From: an uncultured Mollicutes bacterium
GTDB lineage: Bacteria; Bacillota_I; Bacilli_A; RFN20; CAG-826
NCBI GenBank assembly: GCA_900542595.1
Contig: UQOB01000015.1
Span: 1-22,801 of the forward strand
DNA: 22,801 nt
Direction of reading: 5' to 3'
A program made the position numbers and the translations under genes. Under the pieces are notes generated by a model that saw nothing but the letters and a program-made list of their open reading frames with translations, was not told where the DNA came from and made no database searches. Shown piece after piece: positions 7,531 to 14,314 of the stretch (positions are counted from its first letter, which is position 1; each line of letters opens with the position of its first letter).

Positions 7531-8823
7531 TTAGGCGTTTTCTTTCAATAAGTAATCATGAACCTTCTTAGCGGTCACTTGCGATAACCATTCAGCTTTA
7601 CTCTTATTCATGATGTCGAGAATTTCTTCTTTCTTCATGTTGTAGTGTTTGGCCATTTCTTCCGCTTCATGTTCGAGGTCACTATCGGTCGCGGTCAATC
7701 CTTCTTTAAGTTCTACCGCGTGTTCCACTAAGAATCGTTTAAAGTTCTTTTCCGCTCCGGCATGGAGTTCATTCTTGAGGTCATCTTCTTTAATGCCTCT
7801 AACTTCTAAATATTGTTCGAAGGTTAAACCTTGCCCTTCTAACCGTTTCTTTAAGTCTTCTTCTTGCCGAGCGACTTCGTTCTTCAAGACTTCTTCATCG
7901 ATATGGAAGGTCGCGCTTTCGACAATCTTATCGATTAAGGAAGTGTAATAAGCGTTATCGATTTCTCTCGTCTTATTTTCTAAGAGGGTCTTCTTTTGGT
8001 GTTCTTTAAGGCTATTTTCATCAGTGACACCTTCGATTCCTAAATCTTTAATCGTTTCTTCCGTTAAAGCCGGAATTTCTTTTTCCTTCACTTCGTGGAG
8101 AGTGATATGGAATTTGGCTTTCTTACCGGCGAGTTCTTTGACGTATTGGGTGGGGAAGGTGATATCGATATCTTTATCTTCTCCCGCTTTAACGCCCACT
8201 AATTGTTCTTCAAAACCCGGGATGAAGCTATGGGAACCGAGGACTAAGTCATAGTTCTTGGCTTCTCCGCCTTCGAAGGCTTCTAAAGTGCCATCATCTT
8301 TATAGAGATAGCCTTTAAAATCGATGGTGATGGTGTCGCCATTTTTGCTTTCCCGTTCGACGACCTTTAAATCAGCGTTATTTTCGAGTAAGCGTTTGAT
8401 CGATTCATTGACGTCTTCATCGGTGACTTTCGCGGCTTCTCTCTTGAGGCCTAAAGCTTTATAGTCCTTGATGTCCGCGGTCGGCATATCGATAAAGGTG
8501 AGGACCAGTTGGAGGTCGGTGTCACTTAATTTCGTGACGCTGACACTCGGATTATATAAAGGATGGATATCCTTTTCTTCTTTTAAGATATCGACGATGA
8601 CTTCCGGAATGATAGTGTTTAAAGCTTCATTGAAGATTCTTTCCGGATTTAAATGTTCTAAGAGTAAGTTCTTGGGGGCTTTTCCCGCTCTAAAACCGGG
8701 GACTTCCACATTCTTACTTAATTTACTGATAGCTTTGTCTTGGGCTTTCTTCCAAGCAACTGTATCGACATCAACCGTCACTTCGTGACGCGTGTCATTC
8801 ACTTTCTTAACTTCGTGTTTCAT
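7531..8823 (-). CDS. tig: Trigger factor, ribosome-associated chaperone
   Basis: Ribosome-bound peptidyl-prolyl isomerase and chaperone that receives nascent chains at the exit tunnel; 430 residues, normal length. The ribosome-docking signature GFRAGKAP is at residues 43-50. An FKBP-type domain follows (about 160-245, starting GDTITIDFKGYL and containing LGSHSFIPGFEEQLVG). A helical, Lys/Glu-rich C-terminal substrate-binding domain completes the protein. The ATG is preceded by AAAGAGG with a suitable spacing. It is followed by lon, matching the tig-clpX-lon order of Firmicutes apart from the missing clpX. I see no GC-rich terminator between tig and lon, so some read-through into lon is possible. 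Confidence 0.98.
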   Translation of the reverse strand: MKHEVKKVNDTRHEVTVDVDTVAWKKAQDKAISKLSKNVEVPGFRAGKAPKNLLLEHLNPERIFNEALNTIIPEVIVDILKEEKDIHPLYNPSVSVTKLSDTDLQLVLTFIDMPTADIKDYKALGLKREAAKVTDEDVNESIKRLLENNADLKVVERESKNGDTITIDFKGYLYKDDGTLEAFEGGEAKNYDLVLGSHSFIPGFEEQLVGVKAGEDKDIDITFPTQYVKELAGKKAKFHITLHEVKEKEIPALTEETIKDLGIEGVTDENSLKEHQKKTLLENKTREIDNAYYTSLIDKIVESATFHIDEEVLKNEVARQEEDLKKRLEGQGLTFEQYLEVRGIKEDDLKNELHAGAEKNFKRFLVEHAVELKEGLTATDSDLEHEAEEMAKHYNMKKEEILDIMNKSKAEWLSQVTAKKVHDYLLKENA

Positions 8824-8846
8824 GAATAAACCTCTTTCAAAGTATA

Positions 8847-8875
8847 AATATAGACTAAGTTTTTAAATAAACCAA
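8847..8875 (-). promoter_or_regulatory. Probable promoter of tig
   Basis: Minus strand: -35-like TTGGTT (8870-8875), 17-nt spacer, -10-like TATATT (8847-8852). The start would fall about 16-18 nt before the tig ATG, leaving room for the AAAGAGG Shine-Dalgarno. An overlapping TATACT nearby is an alternative -10. Confidence 0.5.
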
Positions 8876-8913
8876 AAGAAAACGCTCAAAAAGTAAATTT
8901 TAAGGCTATTTTC

Positions 8914-10173
8914 TTATTCAAAAGTGCTTTCGATGATGGAGGGAATATCTTGGAGGAAATATTTTTGTTTAGGGCTCGTTGGTCTTACAAAGACCTTTTT
9001 ATATTCCTTAAACTTATAATCCCGGACTAGCATGTAAGCTAAGGCGAAGAAAAAGTCATCATAGTTTTGATGGTTAATCACCTCGCACGGAAAATAAGCA
9101 TATATATAGAAATAGGTATAGTTTTTCGCGAGATTAGCGAGCGTAACATCTTTCGTTTTCCCCAGCATCACTTTTTCCGAATACACCGGGTAAGGGGAAG
9201 TAAAGAGCTTCTCTAAATCTTCAACCTTACAGTCATAGAGTTTTCCGAAAATCGATACTTTAATTGGTCCTTTTGCTCCGTAACTGAGTAAGAACTCCCA
9301 GATCACCCTTCTTTGATGGAAGGTTAAGGGTTCCGCTAGGACGTTCTTTAAGTCATCGACGATAAATTCGAAGGATTTCTCCGGCATCACCCCTAATTCA
9401 TTGATGAAAGAATAATCATGGTTCTTAATCTTATCTTTGATTTCTTTTAACTTATCTAAAGAATCGAACTTCTGAAAAGTCTTTTCTTCTTTATCGATCA
9501 AGCGATCATAATACTTAAAAGCCTCTTCCACTTCTTGATTGACGTACGGTTTATTTTTAAAGTACTCTAAATCTTTCCTGGCTTCCGTATACATCTTTTG
9601 GACTAAAAGGAAAGAGATATCGCAATCTAAAATCCCGAGGGGATCATGGTCAAAGAGGAAATCTTTCCATTCGTCTTTTCTTTTTAAGAAACGTTTAGTA
9701 TCACTATTACCTAAGAGTAAGAGTTCCTTAAAATGGTGCCATACCTGATATTTGTCGTCATTTTGATGAGTAAAGTACCTCTTTATCGCCGCGGTAACCC
9801 CACGCGGTTCCACGTCAAAGGTTGCTACTTCAATCGGGCAAAGACCGTCCCCCTTTTTATTCGGTAAATACTTGACCTGGTCTTGATATTCCAAAAGGAT
9901 TTTATGGTCAGTTAAATAATTAATAGCCTCTTCACTTATTAAATAGGTATATATTTTATTGATACCGAGAGATATCAGGTACACGGCAGCGGCTTTCCCA
10001 ATCTTTTTATCAAAAGCCGTCCAGTTCTTATATTTCTTTTTGCTTTCTTTAATCTTTAAAAGATTCTTAATTCCATCTTCAAAGAAATACTCTTCTTCTG
10101 TTCCATTTGTTAAAAGAAGAGTGGCTTTATTTGTTTCTAATTTATTAGCTAAATATTCAAATTCTTGGTCCAT
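8914..10173 (-). CDS. Protein with an N-terminal DUF1893-like domain and an unrecognised C-terminal region
   Basis: The first 125 or so residues match what I remember of DUF1893, a small family with a cytidine-deaminase-like fold and no assigned reaction. The landmarks are GKAAAVYLISLG (59-70) followed by YTYLISEEAINYLTDHKI, then GDGLCPIEVATF (108-119) with a conserved-looking Cys112. DUF1893 proteins I know are stand-alone and about 130-150 residues, whereas this one is 419. The remaining 290 residues (from about 130) are charged and mostly helical, with many Lys, Glu, Tyr and Phe; I do not recognise them, and no membrane segment is evident. I chose the ATG at 10171-10173 rather than the TTG six codons upstream. 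It has a -10 exactly 6 nt before it with a -35 at 17-nt spacing, and neither start has a Shine-Dalgarno. Function unknown. Confidence 0.75.
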   Translation of the reverse strand: MDQEFEYLANKLETNKATLLLTNGTEEEYFFEDGIKNLLKIKESKKKYKNWTAFDKKIGKAAAVYLISLGINKIYTYLISEEAINYLTDHKILLEYQDQVKYLPNKKGDGLCPIEVATFDVEPRGVTAAIKRYFTHQNDDKYQVWHHFKELLLLGNSDTKRFLKRKDEWKDFLFDHDPLGILDCDISFLLVQKMYTEARKDLEYFKNKPYVNQEVEEAFKYYDRLIDKEEKTFQKFDSLDKLKEIKDKIKNHDYSFINELGVMPEKSFEFIVDDLKNVLAEPLTFHQRRVIWEFLLSYGAKGPIKVSIFGKLYDCKVEDLEKLFTSPYPVYSEKVMLGKTKDVTLANLAKNYTYFYIYAYFPCEVINHQNYDDFFFALAYMLVRDYKFKEYKKVFVRPTSPKQKYFLQDIPSIIESTFE

Positions 10174-10179
10174 AGGGAA

Positions 10180-10208
10180 AATATAAGCCAATGAATGAAG
10201 AAAGTTAA
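10180..10208 (-). promoter_or_regulatory. Promoter of the DUF1893 gene, predicted leaderless
   Basis: Minus strand: -35-like TTAACT (10203-10208), 17-nt spacer, -10-like TATATT (10180-10185), then exactly 6 nt (TTCCCT) before the ATG. No Shine-Dalgarno is present. Confidence 0.55.
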
Positions 10209-10212
10209 GAGT

Positions 10213-10461
10213 TTAGCTCGGGTAACCTCCGACACTAGTCCAAGAAGTGCCTTCCCAGGTTACTCGCCTATAATCGAACTTGGCATAGTAATTGTCCCCA
10301 GAACTCCAAGCATTACCCGCATCATATTTTCTCGCTTTAAAATAATTTCCCGTTCGGATGACGTTATTCTCATTAGCTGTCCATTTCATATTGGTAGATA
10401 AAGCGGTAGATACTTTGTTCGACAAAATCTTTAAGAGATAATTGAAATAGTAAGTTCCGTT
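10213..10461 (-). pseudogene. ORF fragment rich in aromatic residues, no credible start
   Basis: An open frame of 83 codons ends in TAG or TAA-type stop at its low-coordinate end and is bounded upstream by an in-frame TAA at 10462-10464. It has no ATG with a Shine-Dalgarno; the first ATG, at 10387-10389, would leave only 58 residues. The translation contains ENNVIRTGNYFKARKYDAGN and WEGTSWTSVGGYPS. The dense Tyr/Trp/Asn/Gly content resembles the C-terminal part of a secreted or surface protein, but I cannot name a family. It is best read as a decayed 3' remnant left in the accessory islet. A short expressed peptide is possible but less likely. Confidence 0.35.
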
Positions 10462-10464
10462 TTA

Positions 10465-10548
10465 CAAACAATTAATAAACTAATATTGTCTTTCGGGTTT
10501 AACCTAAAATGATGTCGCCTTGAACTATTTTTATTCACTAGCAAACCC
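10465..10548. other. AT-rich intergenic stretch in the accessory islet
   Basis: No credible start codon with a Shine-Dalgarno, promoter pair or repeat is apparent on either strand here. The gap continues as 10582-10715 on the other side of the RhuM-gene terminator, where I also see no gene. The stretch is A/T-rich compared with the housekeeping genes around it. Confidence 0.4.
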
Positions 10549-10581
10549 CAAAAAAATAAAAAATGTTCGATTTCTCGAACA
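10549..10581 (-). terminator. Rho-independent terminator downstream of the RhuM/PLD gene
   Basis: Minus strand: a 7-bp perfect stem TGTTCGA / TCGAACA with a GAAA tetraloop, followed by ATTTTTTATTTTTTT. It lies about 135 bp beyond the RhuM-gene stop codon and closes the two-gene accessory operon. Confidence 0.85.
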
Positions 10582-10715
10582 AATATCGTTCATTTTGAGA
10601 CCCTTGCTTGGTATCAAAATGTTATTTATAAGATGGCAATAAGCGAAAAAAACAATACAATTTTCGTTTCCTTTGAAAAAATGGTACAAATGATCGCAAA
10701 ATGGAACAAGGTTTA

Positions 10716-11594
10716 TCAGGCACCAAGCCTTTCTTTTATAGAAACCAATAAGTTTTCATCTTCTATTTTTGTTATAGCAAAAGCCTTTTTCCCTATATAA
10801 TTTAGCGATGCTCCCAAATGATAAAGGATTTTCCTATCTACGATGACGAAGCGATCATGGAAGTTATCATCTAATATAATCTCTAGATTCCCATATTGTT
10901 CATTGAAAGCATCGATATCTCCTTGTGTAAGCTTAGCTTTCGAAGATATAAATAGTTGAACTATTACGCCTTCTGTTTTGACTTTGAGATAGTCAAGAGC
11001 CTTAATGTCAGCATATGGATCAATAAGTATGATTTCTTCTTTTGCTCTTGTAAAAATGTCTTTTATAAAACTCCTTGCGTCAAACCACTCCCCATCAAAA
11101 AATATTTTCTCGTTATCTATATGATTGTCTGTTTCTAGTTTAGAAACACGATTGTCAATACTATTGACTCGATGGACAAGTTCTATATAGTTATCATCAG
11201 TTATTAAAGTTCGATCTTTATTTAATGCATACCCTTTTAACAAATATTCTTTTAACACTGAATTGGCCCATCTTCTAAAAATAACACCATTACGTGATCT
11301 GACACGATATCCAACGGAAATAATTACATCAAGGTTATAAAACTCAATAGTTCTTGTTATGGTCCTAGACCCCTCTAAATGAACCTGTGCATTTTTTGCA
11401 CATGTTGATTCTCTATCTAATTCGCCTTCCTTATAAATATTATTTATATGTTTGGTAATAACACTCCTATCCCTGTCAAAAAGAGTTGACATATCTTCCT
11501 TGGATAGCCAAACCGTATCCTCGTTAGGAGAAACATTAACATCAAGAATTAGATTATCTTGCTCAAATTTAACTACTTCATATTTTTCGTTCAT
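10716..11594 (-). CDS. RhuM-family protein with C-terminal PLD-like (HKD-variant) domain
   Basis: Residues about 10-128 match the RhuM family (virulence RhuM): DTVWLSKEDMSTLFDRDRSV, ITKHINNIYKEGELD, and FYNLDVIISVGYRVRSRNG followed by FRRWANSVLKEYLLKGYALN. A linker with heptad character (about 135-160) leads to a C-terminal region (about 165-292). There, FHDRFVIVDRKILYHLGASL contains His246-x-Arg248-x4-Asp253, an arginine variant of the HxKx4D phospholipase-D motif. A single motif copy would require a dimer to form an active site. RhuM proteins are spread horizontally and are often found near mobile or defence loci; their activity is not established. The ATG is 3 nt after the upstream HTH-GNAT stop codon, with GAGGG 10 nt before it, so the two genes are probably translationally coupled. 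Nuclease or defence function is inference. Confidence 0.8.
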   Translation of the reverse strand: MNEKYEVVKFEQDNLILDVNVSPNEDTVWLSKEDMSTLFDRDRSVITKHINNIYKEGELDRESTCAKNAQVHLEGSRTITRTIEFYNLDVIISVGYRVRSRNGVIFRRWANSVLKEYLLKGYALNKDRTLITDDNYIELVHRVNSIDNRVSKLETDNHIDNEKIFFDGEWFDARSFIKDIFTRAKEEIILIDPYADIKALDYLKVKTEGVIVQLFISSKAKLTQGDIDAFNEQYGNLEIILDDNFHDRFVIVDRKILYHLGASLNYIGKKAFAITKIEDENLLVSIKERLGA

Positions 11595-11597
11595 AGA

Positions 11598-12335
11598 TTA
11601 TTTTCCCTCTTCTATGTGTTTTCTTAATACTATTTCTCCATCGATGTAATCGTCTGTTAGTTCAAAACCACATCTTTGATAAAAATGGATGGCTTTTTTG
11701 TTAGCAACATCACAACTGGTGTAAATTGTGTCTGATTCACCAAAAGGAAAAGTCTTACACCATTTAATCATCGCTTCTAATAATTCTTTTCCAAATCCTT
11801 TGTTTTGATAATCCATACCAATCATAAGCCTCCAAAGGCAATAGGAATTGCGCATCCATTTCTTTTCTCCTTCGGCACCTGTAGTGCCAAAAGCAATCGA
11901 AGCGAATCCAACAGGATGATTTTCCTTATAGGCTACAAAGCACTCTGTTTTCGTTCCATGTCTTTCAGCGGCATATGCTTCCGCAAATGAGATAGCATTA
12001 TCTGCGACAAGGTCGCGCTGATATGGGGCTACTTTTAAAGAAAGAGCGTCTTCTAATTCGTTAAAACCAACTACCTTAATTAATAAGTTATCTGTTTTAA
12101 AGCAATACGAAGTTTCAACTACAGGAATGATTGGTTCAATTTCTTCTCCTTCAAATTCATCACCAAAGCGAGATAAAAGAATCATTAATTTGTCATAACT
12201 CATTTCTGCAGAATCGTTCTCTAGGCGAGAGATCATTCCTTTACCTGAATAGCCTAAAATATTAGCCATTTCAGTTTGACTAAGATTTCGTTTTAAACGT
12301 ATGGATTTAAGTTTGTTTCCTAGTTTTCTAGACAT
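11598..12335 (-). CDS. HTH (Xre-type) regulator fused to a GNAT N-acetyltransferase
   Basis: 245 residues in two parts. Residues 5-60 form a Cro/C1-type helix-turn-helix (KLKSIRLKRNLSQTEMANIL, then GMISRLENDSAEMSYDKL). Residues about 85-240 form a GNAT acetyltransferase domain whose acetyl-CoA loop is YQNKGFGKELL (Gln177 to Gly182), ending with ANKKAIHFYQRCGFE. The GNAT half resembles diamine/spermidine or small-molecule acetyltransferases, but the substrate is unknown. The DNA-binding half suggests it controls transcription, possibly of its own operon: a GTTTA-N7-TAAAC palindrome overlaps its -10. The ATG is preceded by a -10 at 6 nt with no Shine-Dalgarno. It heads the two-gene accessory operon next to tRNA-Arg, and its A/T-rich codon choice differs from the flanking housekeeping genes. 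Confidence 0.88.
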   Translation of the reverse strand: MSRKLGNKLKSIRLKRNLSQTEMANILGYSGKGMISRLENDSAEMSYDKLMILLSRFGDEFEGEEIEPIIPVVETSYCFKTDNLLIKVVGFNELEDALSLKVAPYQRDLVADNAISFAEAYAAERHGTKTECFVAYKENHPVGFASIAFGTTGAEGEKKWMRNSYCLWRLMIGMDYQNKGFGKELLEAMIKWCKTFPFGESDTIYTSCDVANKKAIHFYQRCGFELTDDYIDGEIVLRKHIEEGK

Positions 12336-12336
12336 G

Positions 12337-12353
12337 GTTTAATATTAGTAAAC
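12337..12353. promoter_or_regulatory. Palindrome over the -10 of the HTH-GNAT gene (candidate operator)
   Basis: GTTTA (12337-12341) and TAAAC (12349-12353) with 7 bases between them. The central bases contain the predicted minus-strand -10 TAATAT (12342-12347). Binding by the gene's own HTH domain would block the promoter. The repeat is visible, autoregulation is inferred, and a 5-bp A/T-rich palindrome can arise by chance. Confidence 0.35.
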
Positions 12354-12370
12354 TTTTGTGAAAACAGCAA
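12342..12370 (-). promoter_or_regulatory. Promoter of the HTH-GNAT gene, predicted leaderless
   Basis: Minus strand: -35-like TTGCTG (12365-12370), 17-nt spacer, -10-like TAATAT (12342-12347), then exactly 6 nt (TAAACC) before the ATG at 12333-12335. Confidence 0.5.
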
Positions 12371-12378
12371 TGTATATA

Positions 12379-12409
12379 ACAAAAACAGTCCTGAATGTAT
12401 CAGAACTGT
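12379..12409 (-). terminator. Rho-independent terminator of tRNA-Arg
   Basis: Minus strand: a 10-bp stem ACAGTTCTGA / TCAGGACTGT (one G-T pair) with a 5-base loop, followed by TTTTTGTT. It starts 11 nt after the tRNA CCA end. Confidence 0.9.
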
Positions 12410-12419
12410 AGTTTACATC

Positions 12420-12496
12420 TGGCGCGCCCGAAGCGACTCGAACGCCTGACCCACAGCTTAGAAGGCTGTTGCTCTATCCAGCTGAGCTACGGGCGC
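12420..12496 (-). tRNA. tRNA-Arg, anticodon UCU
   Basis: A complete 77-nt cloverleaf on the minus strand. The acceptor stem is GCGCCCG / CGGGCGC, the D arm GCTC/GAGC, and the anticodon stem ACAGC/GCTGT with loop CTTCTAA giving anticodon TCT. The variable loop is 5 nt, the T arm AGGCG/CGCTT with loop TTCGAGT, the discriminator G, and the 3' CCA is encoded. It decodes AGA and probably AGG. It has its own promoter inside the end of uvrC and its own terminator. It borders the accessory islet, a common position for integrated elements, but I found no duplicate of its 3' end in the window. Confidence 0.97.
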
Positions 12497-12508
12497 ACCC
12501 GGAAACAT

Positions 12509-12537
12509 AATATAAAGCTAAATGCTTTAAAGAACAA
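12509..12537 (-). promoter_or_regulatory. Probable promoter of tRNA-Arg
   Basis: Minus strand: -35-like TTGTTC (12532-12537) inside the last codons of uvrC, 17-nt spacer, -10-like TATATT (12509-12514). The mature tRNA 5' end lies 12 nt after the -10. Confidence 0.55.
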
Positions 12538-14314
12538 GTTTTTCTTCACGTTGTTTTTCAACTGCTTCTTTTACTTTTTCTGCCACATCACGGGGTAAAA
12601 ACTGAGAAAGTTCCTCAATGCTGGCTTTCCTGAGGCTTTCTAAGGTCGGGTAATGCTTTTTAATCGCTTCTTGCCGTTTACTCCCTAAACCCTTGATATC
12701 GCTTAAAAGGCCTTTCGTCATCCGTTTATTTCTAAGCGATCGGTGGAAGGTAATGGCAAACCTATGGACTTCATCCTGCATCCTCACTAAGAAGAGATAT
12801 AAAGGACTACCCTTCTTTAAGGGATAAGTTTGATCTTTTAAATCGATGATCCCTTCCGTCTGGTGTTTATCGTTTTTAAAGAGCCCAAAGAGATTGATCT
12901 TAATATTCAGTTTACTGAGGCTATTATTAGCCGCTTCAATAGCGGTCTTGCCGCCATCGATCAAAATCAAATCCGGTAAACTCTTCTTTTCATCGATTAA
13001 GCGTTTATATCGCCTATAAACGACTTCTTCCATCGAATGGAAATCGTCACCGCTGACATCTTTAGCGAGGTGGAATTTTCGGTATTCTTTCTTTAAGGGT
13101 TCTCCGTTTAAAAAGACGGTTACTACCCCGACCGCGTCGCTCCCTTGAAGGTGCGAGTTATCGAATAACTCAATTCTATATGGAGTGTCGATATGAAGCA
13201 GTTCCCCAAGTTCTTTTAATATCTTTTCGTTATCGCTTGAAAGCTTACTGGTTAAGAAATGTTCATCTAAGGCTTGAGCGGCATTAATTAACGCCATCTC
13301 AATCTGTTTTAAGAACCGTCCTTCTTTGGGATTAATGACAGTAACATCGGGATAAATCTCTTCCATCTCTTCTTTTAAGGATGGAATGTTAGTAATAACT
13401 TCTTTCGGTTTTTCATGGGTTTGGTAGTACTGCATAATCTGTTGAATACAGTCTTCCACTCCGTTTAAGAACTCTTGAAAAACATAAGCGTGTTTCCCGA
13501 GTAATCTTCCATTTCTGTAGGTTAAAAAAGCTACCGCGAAATACCCATCTCTTGCCGCATAACTAATCACATCTCGACTCGTCTTATCGGTCGTGATTTC
13601 GACCATCTGTTTACTGGTCACATTCTCAATCGCTATTATTTCTTTCTTTATCTCTTCCGCTTCTTCAAATTTTAGCTCATCGCTATATTTTTTCATTCTT
13701 TGGGTGAGTTCGCGTTTTAAGTCTTGGGTATTCCCTTCTAAGAAAGATCTAATCTTATGATTCAGCTCCTCTTGTTCTTCGGGTGTAACTTCCTTTATGC
13801 AAGGAGCTAAACATTGCCCTAAATGGTAATAGAGGCAGGCTTTTTTCGGGATCGTTCGGCATTTCCTGGTCGGATAAACCTTGTTTAAAAAGTCGATCAT
13901 CATGTGAGCGTCCCTACTGCTCGGAAAAGGCCCAAAATAGAAGTAATCCTTTTTATCTGCCCGTCTCGCAATAGTTAAGTAGCCATCTTTCTTTTTAAGA
14001 GCGATATAAGGGTAATGGCTATCATCCTTCATCACCGTGTTGTACCGCGGGTAATAGGTCTGGATGAGGTTCATTTCGAGGATAAAAGCTTCTTTATCGC
14101 TTCGCACGATAATGAAATCAAAATCATGGACGTGACTCACCATCGCGCCCACCTTTCCTTCATGCTGTCTTAAAAAGTACTGACTAACCCGATTTTTTAA
14201 GTTCTTAGCTTTCCCGATGTAGATAATCTTGTTATCGATATCTTTCATCAAATAGACCCCACTACTAGTGGGTAATAAGGCGATTTTACTTTTAAGAAGG
14301 GGCGATAAATTCAT
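12527..14314 (-). CDS. uvrC: Excinuclease ABC subunit C
   Basis: Dual-incision nuclease of nucleotide excision repair, acting with UvrA and UvrB; 595 residues, normal length. A GIY-YIG domain (about 15-95, GVYLMKDIDNKIIYIGKAKN) makes the 3' cut. A cysteine group, Cys152, Cys160, Cys168 and Cys172, corresponds to the iron-sulfur cluster ligands described for UvrC. A UVR domain (about 195-230) binds UvrB. The RNase-H-like endonuclease domain has LFDNSHLQGSDAVGV and LILIDGGKTAIEAA for the 5' cut, and helix-hairpin-helix motifs (IKGLGSKRQEAIKKHYPTL) close the protein. Its ATG overlaps the mutS2 stop as ATGA, so translation is coupled and the two repair genes form an operon. uvrC and mutS2 also lie near each other in Bacillus. 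Confidence 0.98.
   Translation of the reverse strand: MNLSPLLKSKIALLPTSSGVYLMKDIDNKIIYIGKAKNLKNRVSQYFLRQHEGKVGAMVSHVHDFDFIIVRSDKEAFILEMNLIQTYYPRYNTVMKDDSHYPYIALKKKDGYLTIARRADKKDYFYFGPFPSSRDAHMMIDFLNKVYPTRKCRTIPKKACLYYHLGQCLAPCIKEVTPEEQEELNHKIRSFLEGNTQDLKRELTQRMKKYSDELKFEEAEEIKKEIIAIENVTSKQMVEITTDKTSRDVISYAARDGYFAVAFLTYRNGRLLGKHAYVFQEFLNGVEDCIQQIMQYYQTHEKPKEVITNIPSLKEEMEEIYPDVTVINPKEGRFLKQIEMALINAAQALDEHFLTSKLSSDNEKILKELGELLHIDTPYRIELFDNSHLQGSDAVGVVTVFLNGEPLKKEYRKFHLAKDVSGDDFHSMEEVVYRRYKRLIDEKKSLPDLILIDGGKTAIEAANNSLSKLNIKINLFGLFKNDKHQTEGIIDLKDQTYPLKKGSPLYLFLVRMQDEVHRFAITFHRSLRNKRMTKGLLSDIKGLGSKRQEAIKKHYPTLESLRKASIEELSQFLPRDVAEKVKEAVEKQREEKLVL

Noticed and set aside
10545..10604. A 20-codon minus-strand ORF beginning MNDICSRNRT
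   Set aside because: It is made from the terminator stem and its T-tract and has no Shine-Dalgarno.
12420..12496. tRNA-Arg as an integration site with a flanking att duplicate
   Set aside because: I looked for a copy of the tRNA 3' end across 10192-12419 and found only short matches such as TCGAAC. No integrase gene is present either.
14311..14313. Mollicute-type recoding of TGA as tryptophan
   Set aside because: mutS2 ends in TGA exactly at the Smr domain end, overlapping the uvrC ATG, and tryptophans in the genes examined are covered without TGA. The standard code fits.
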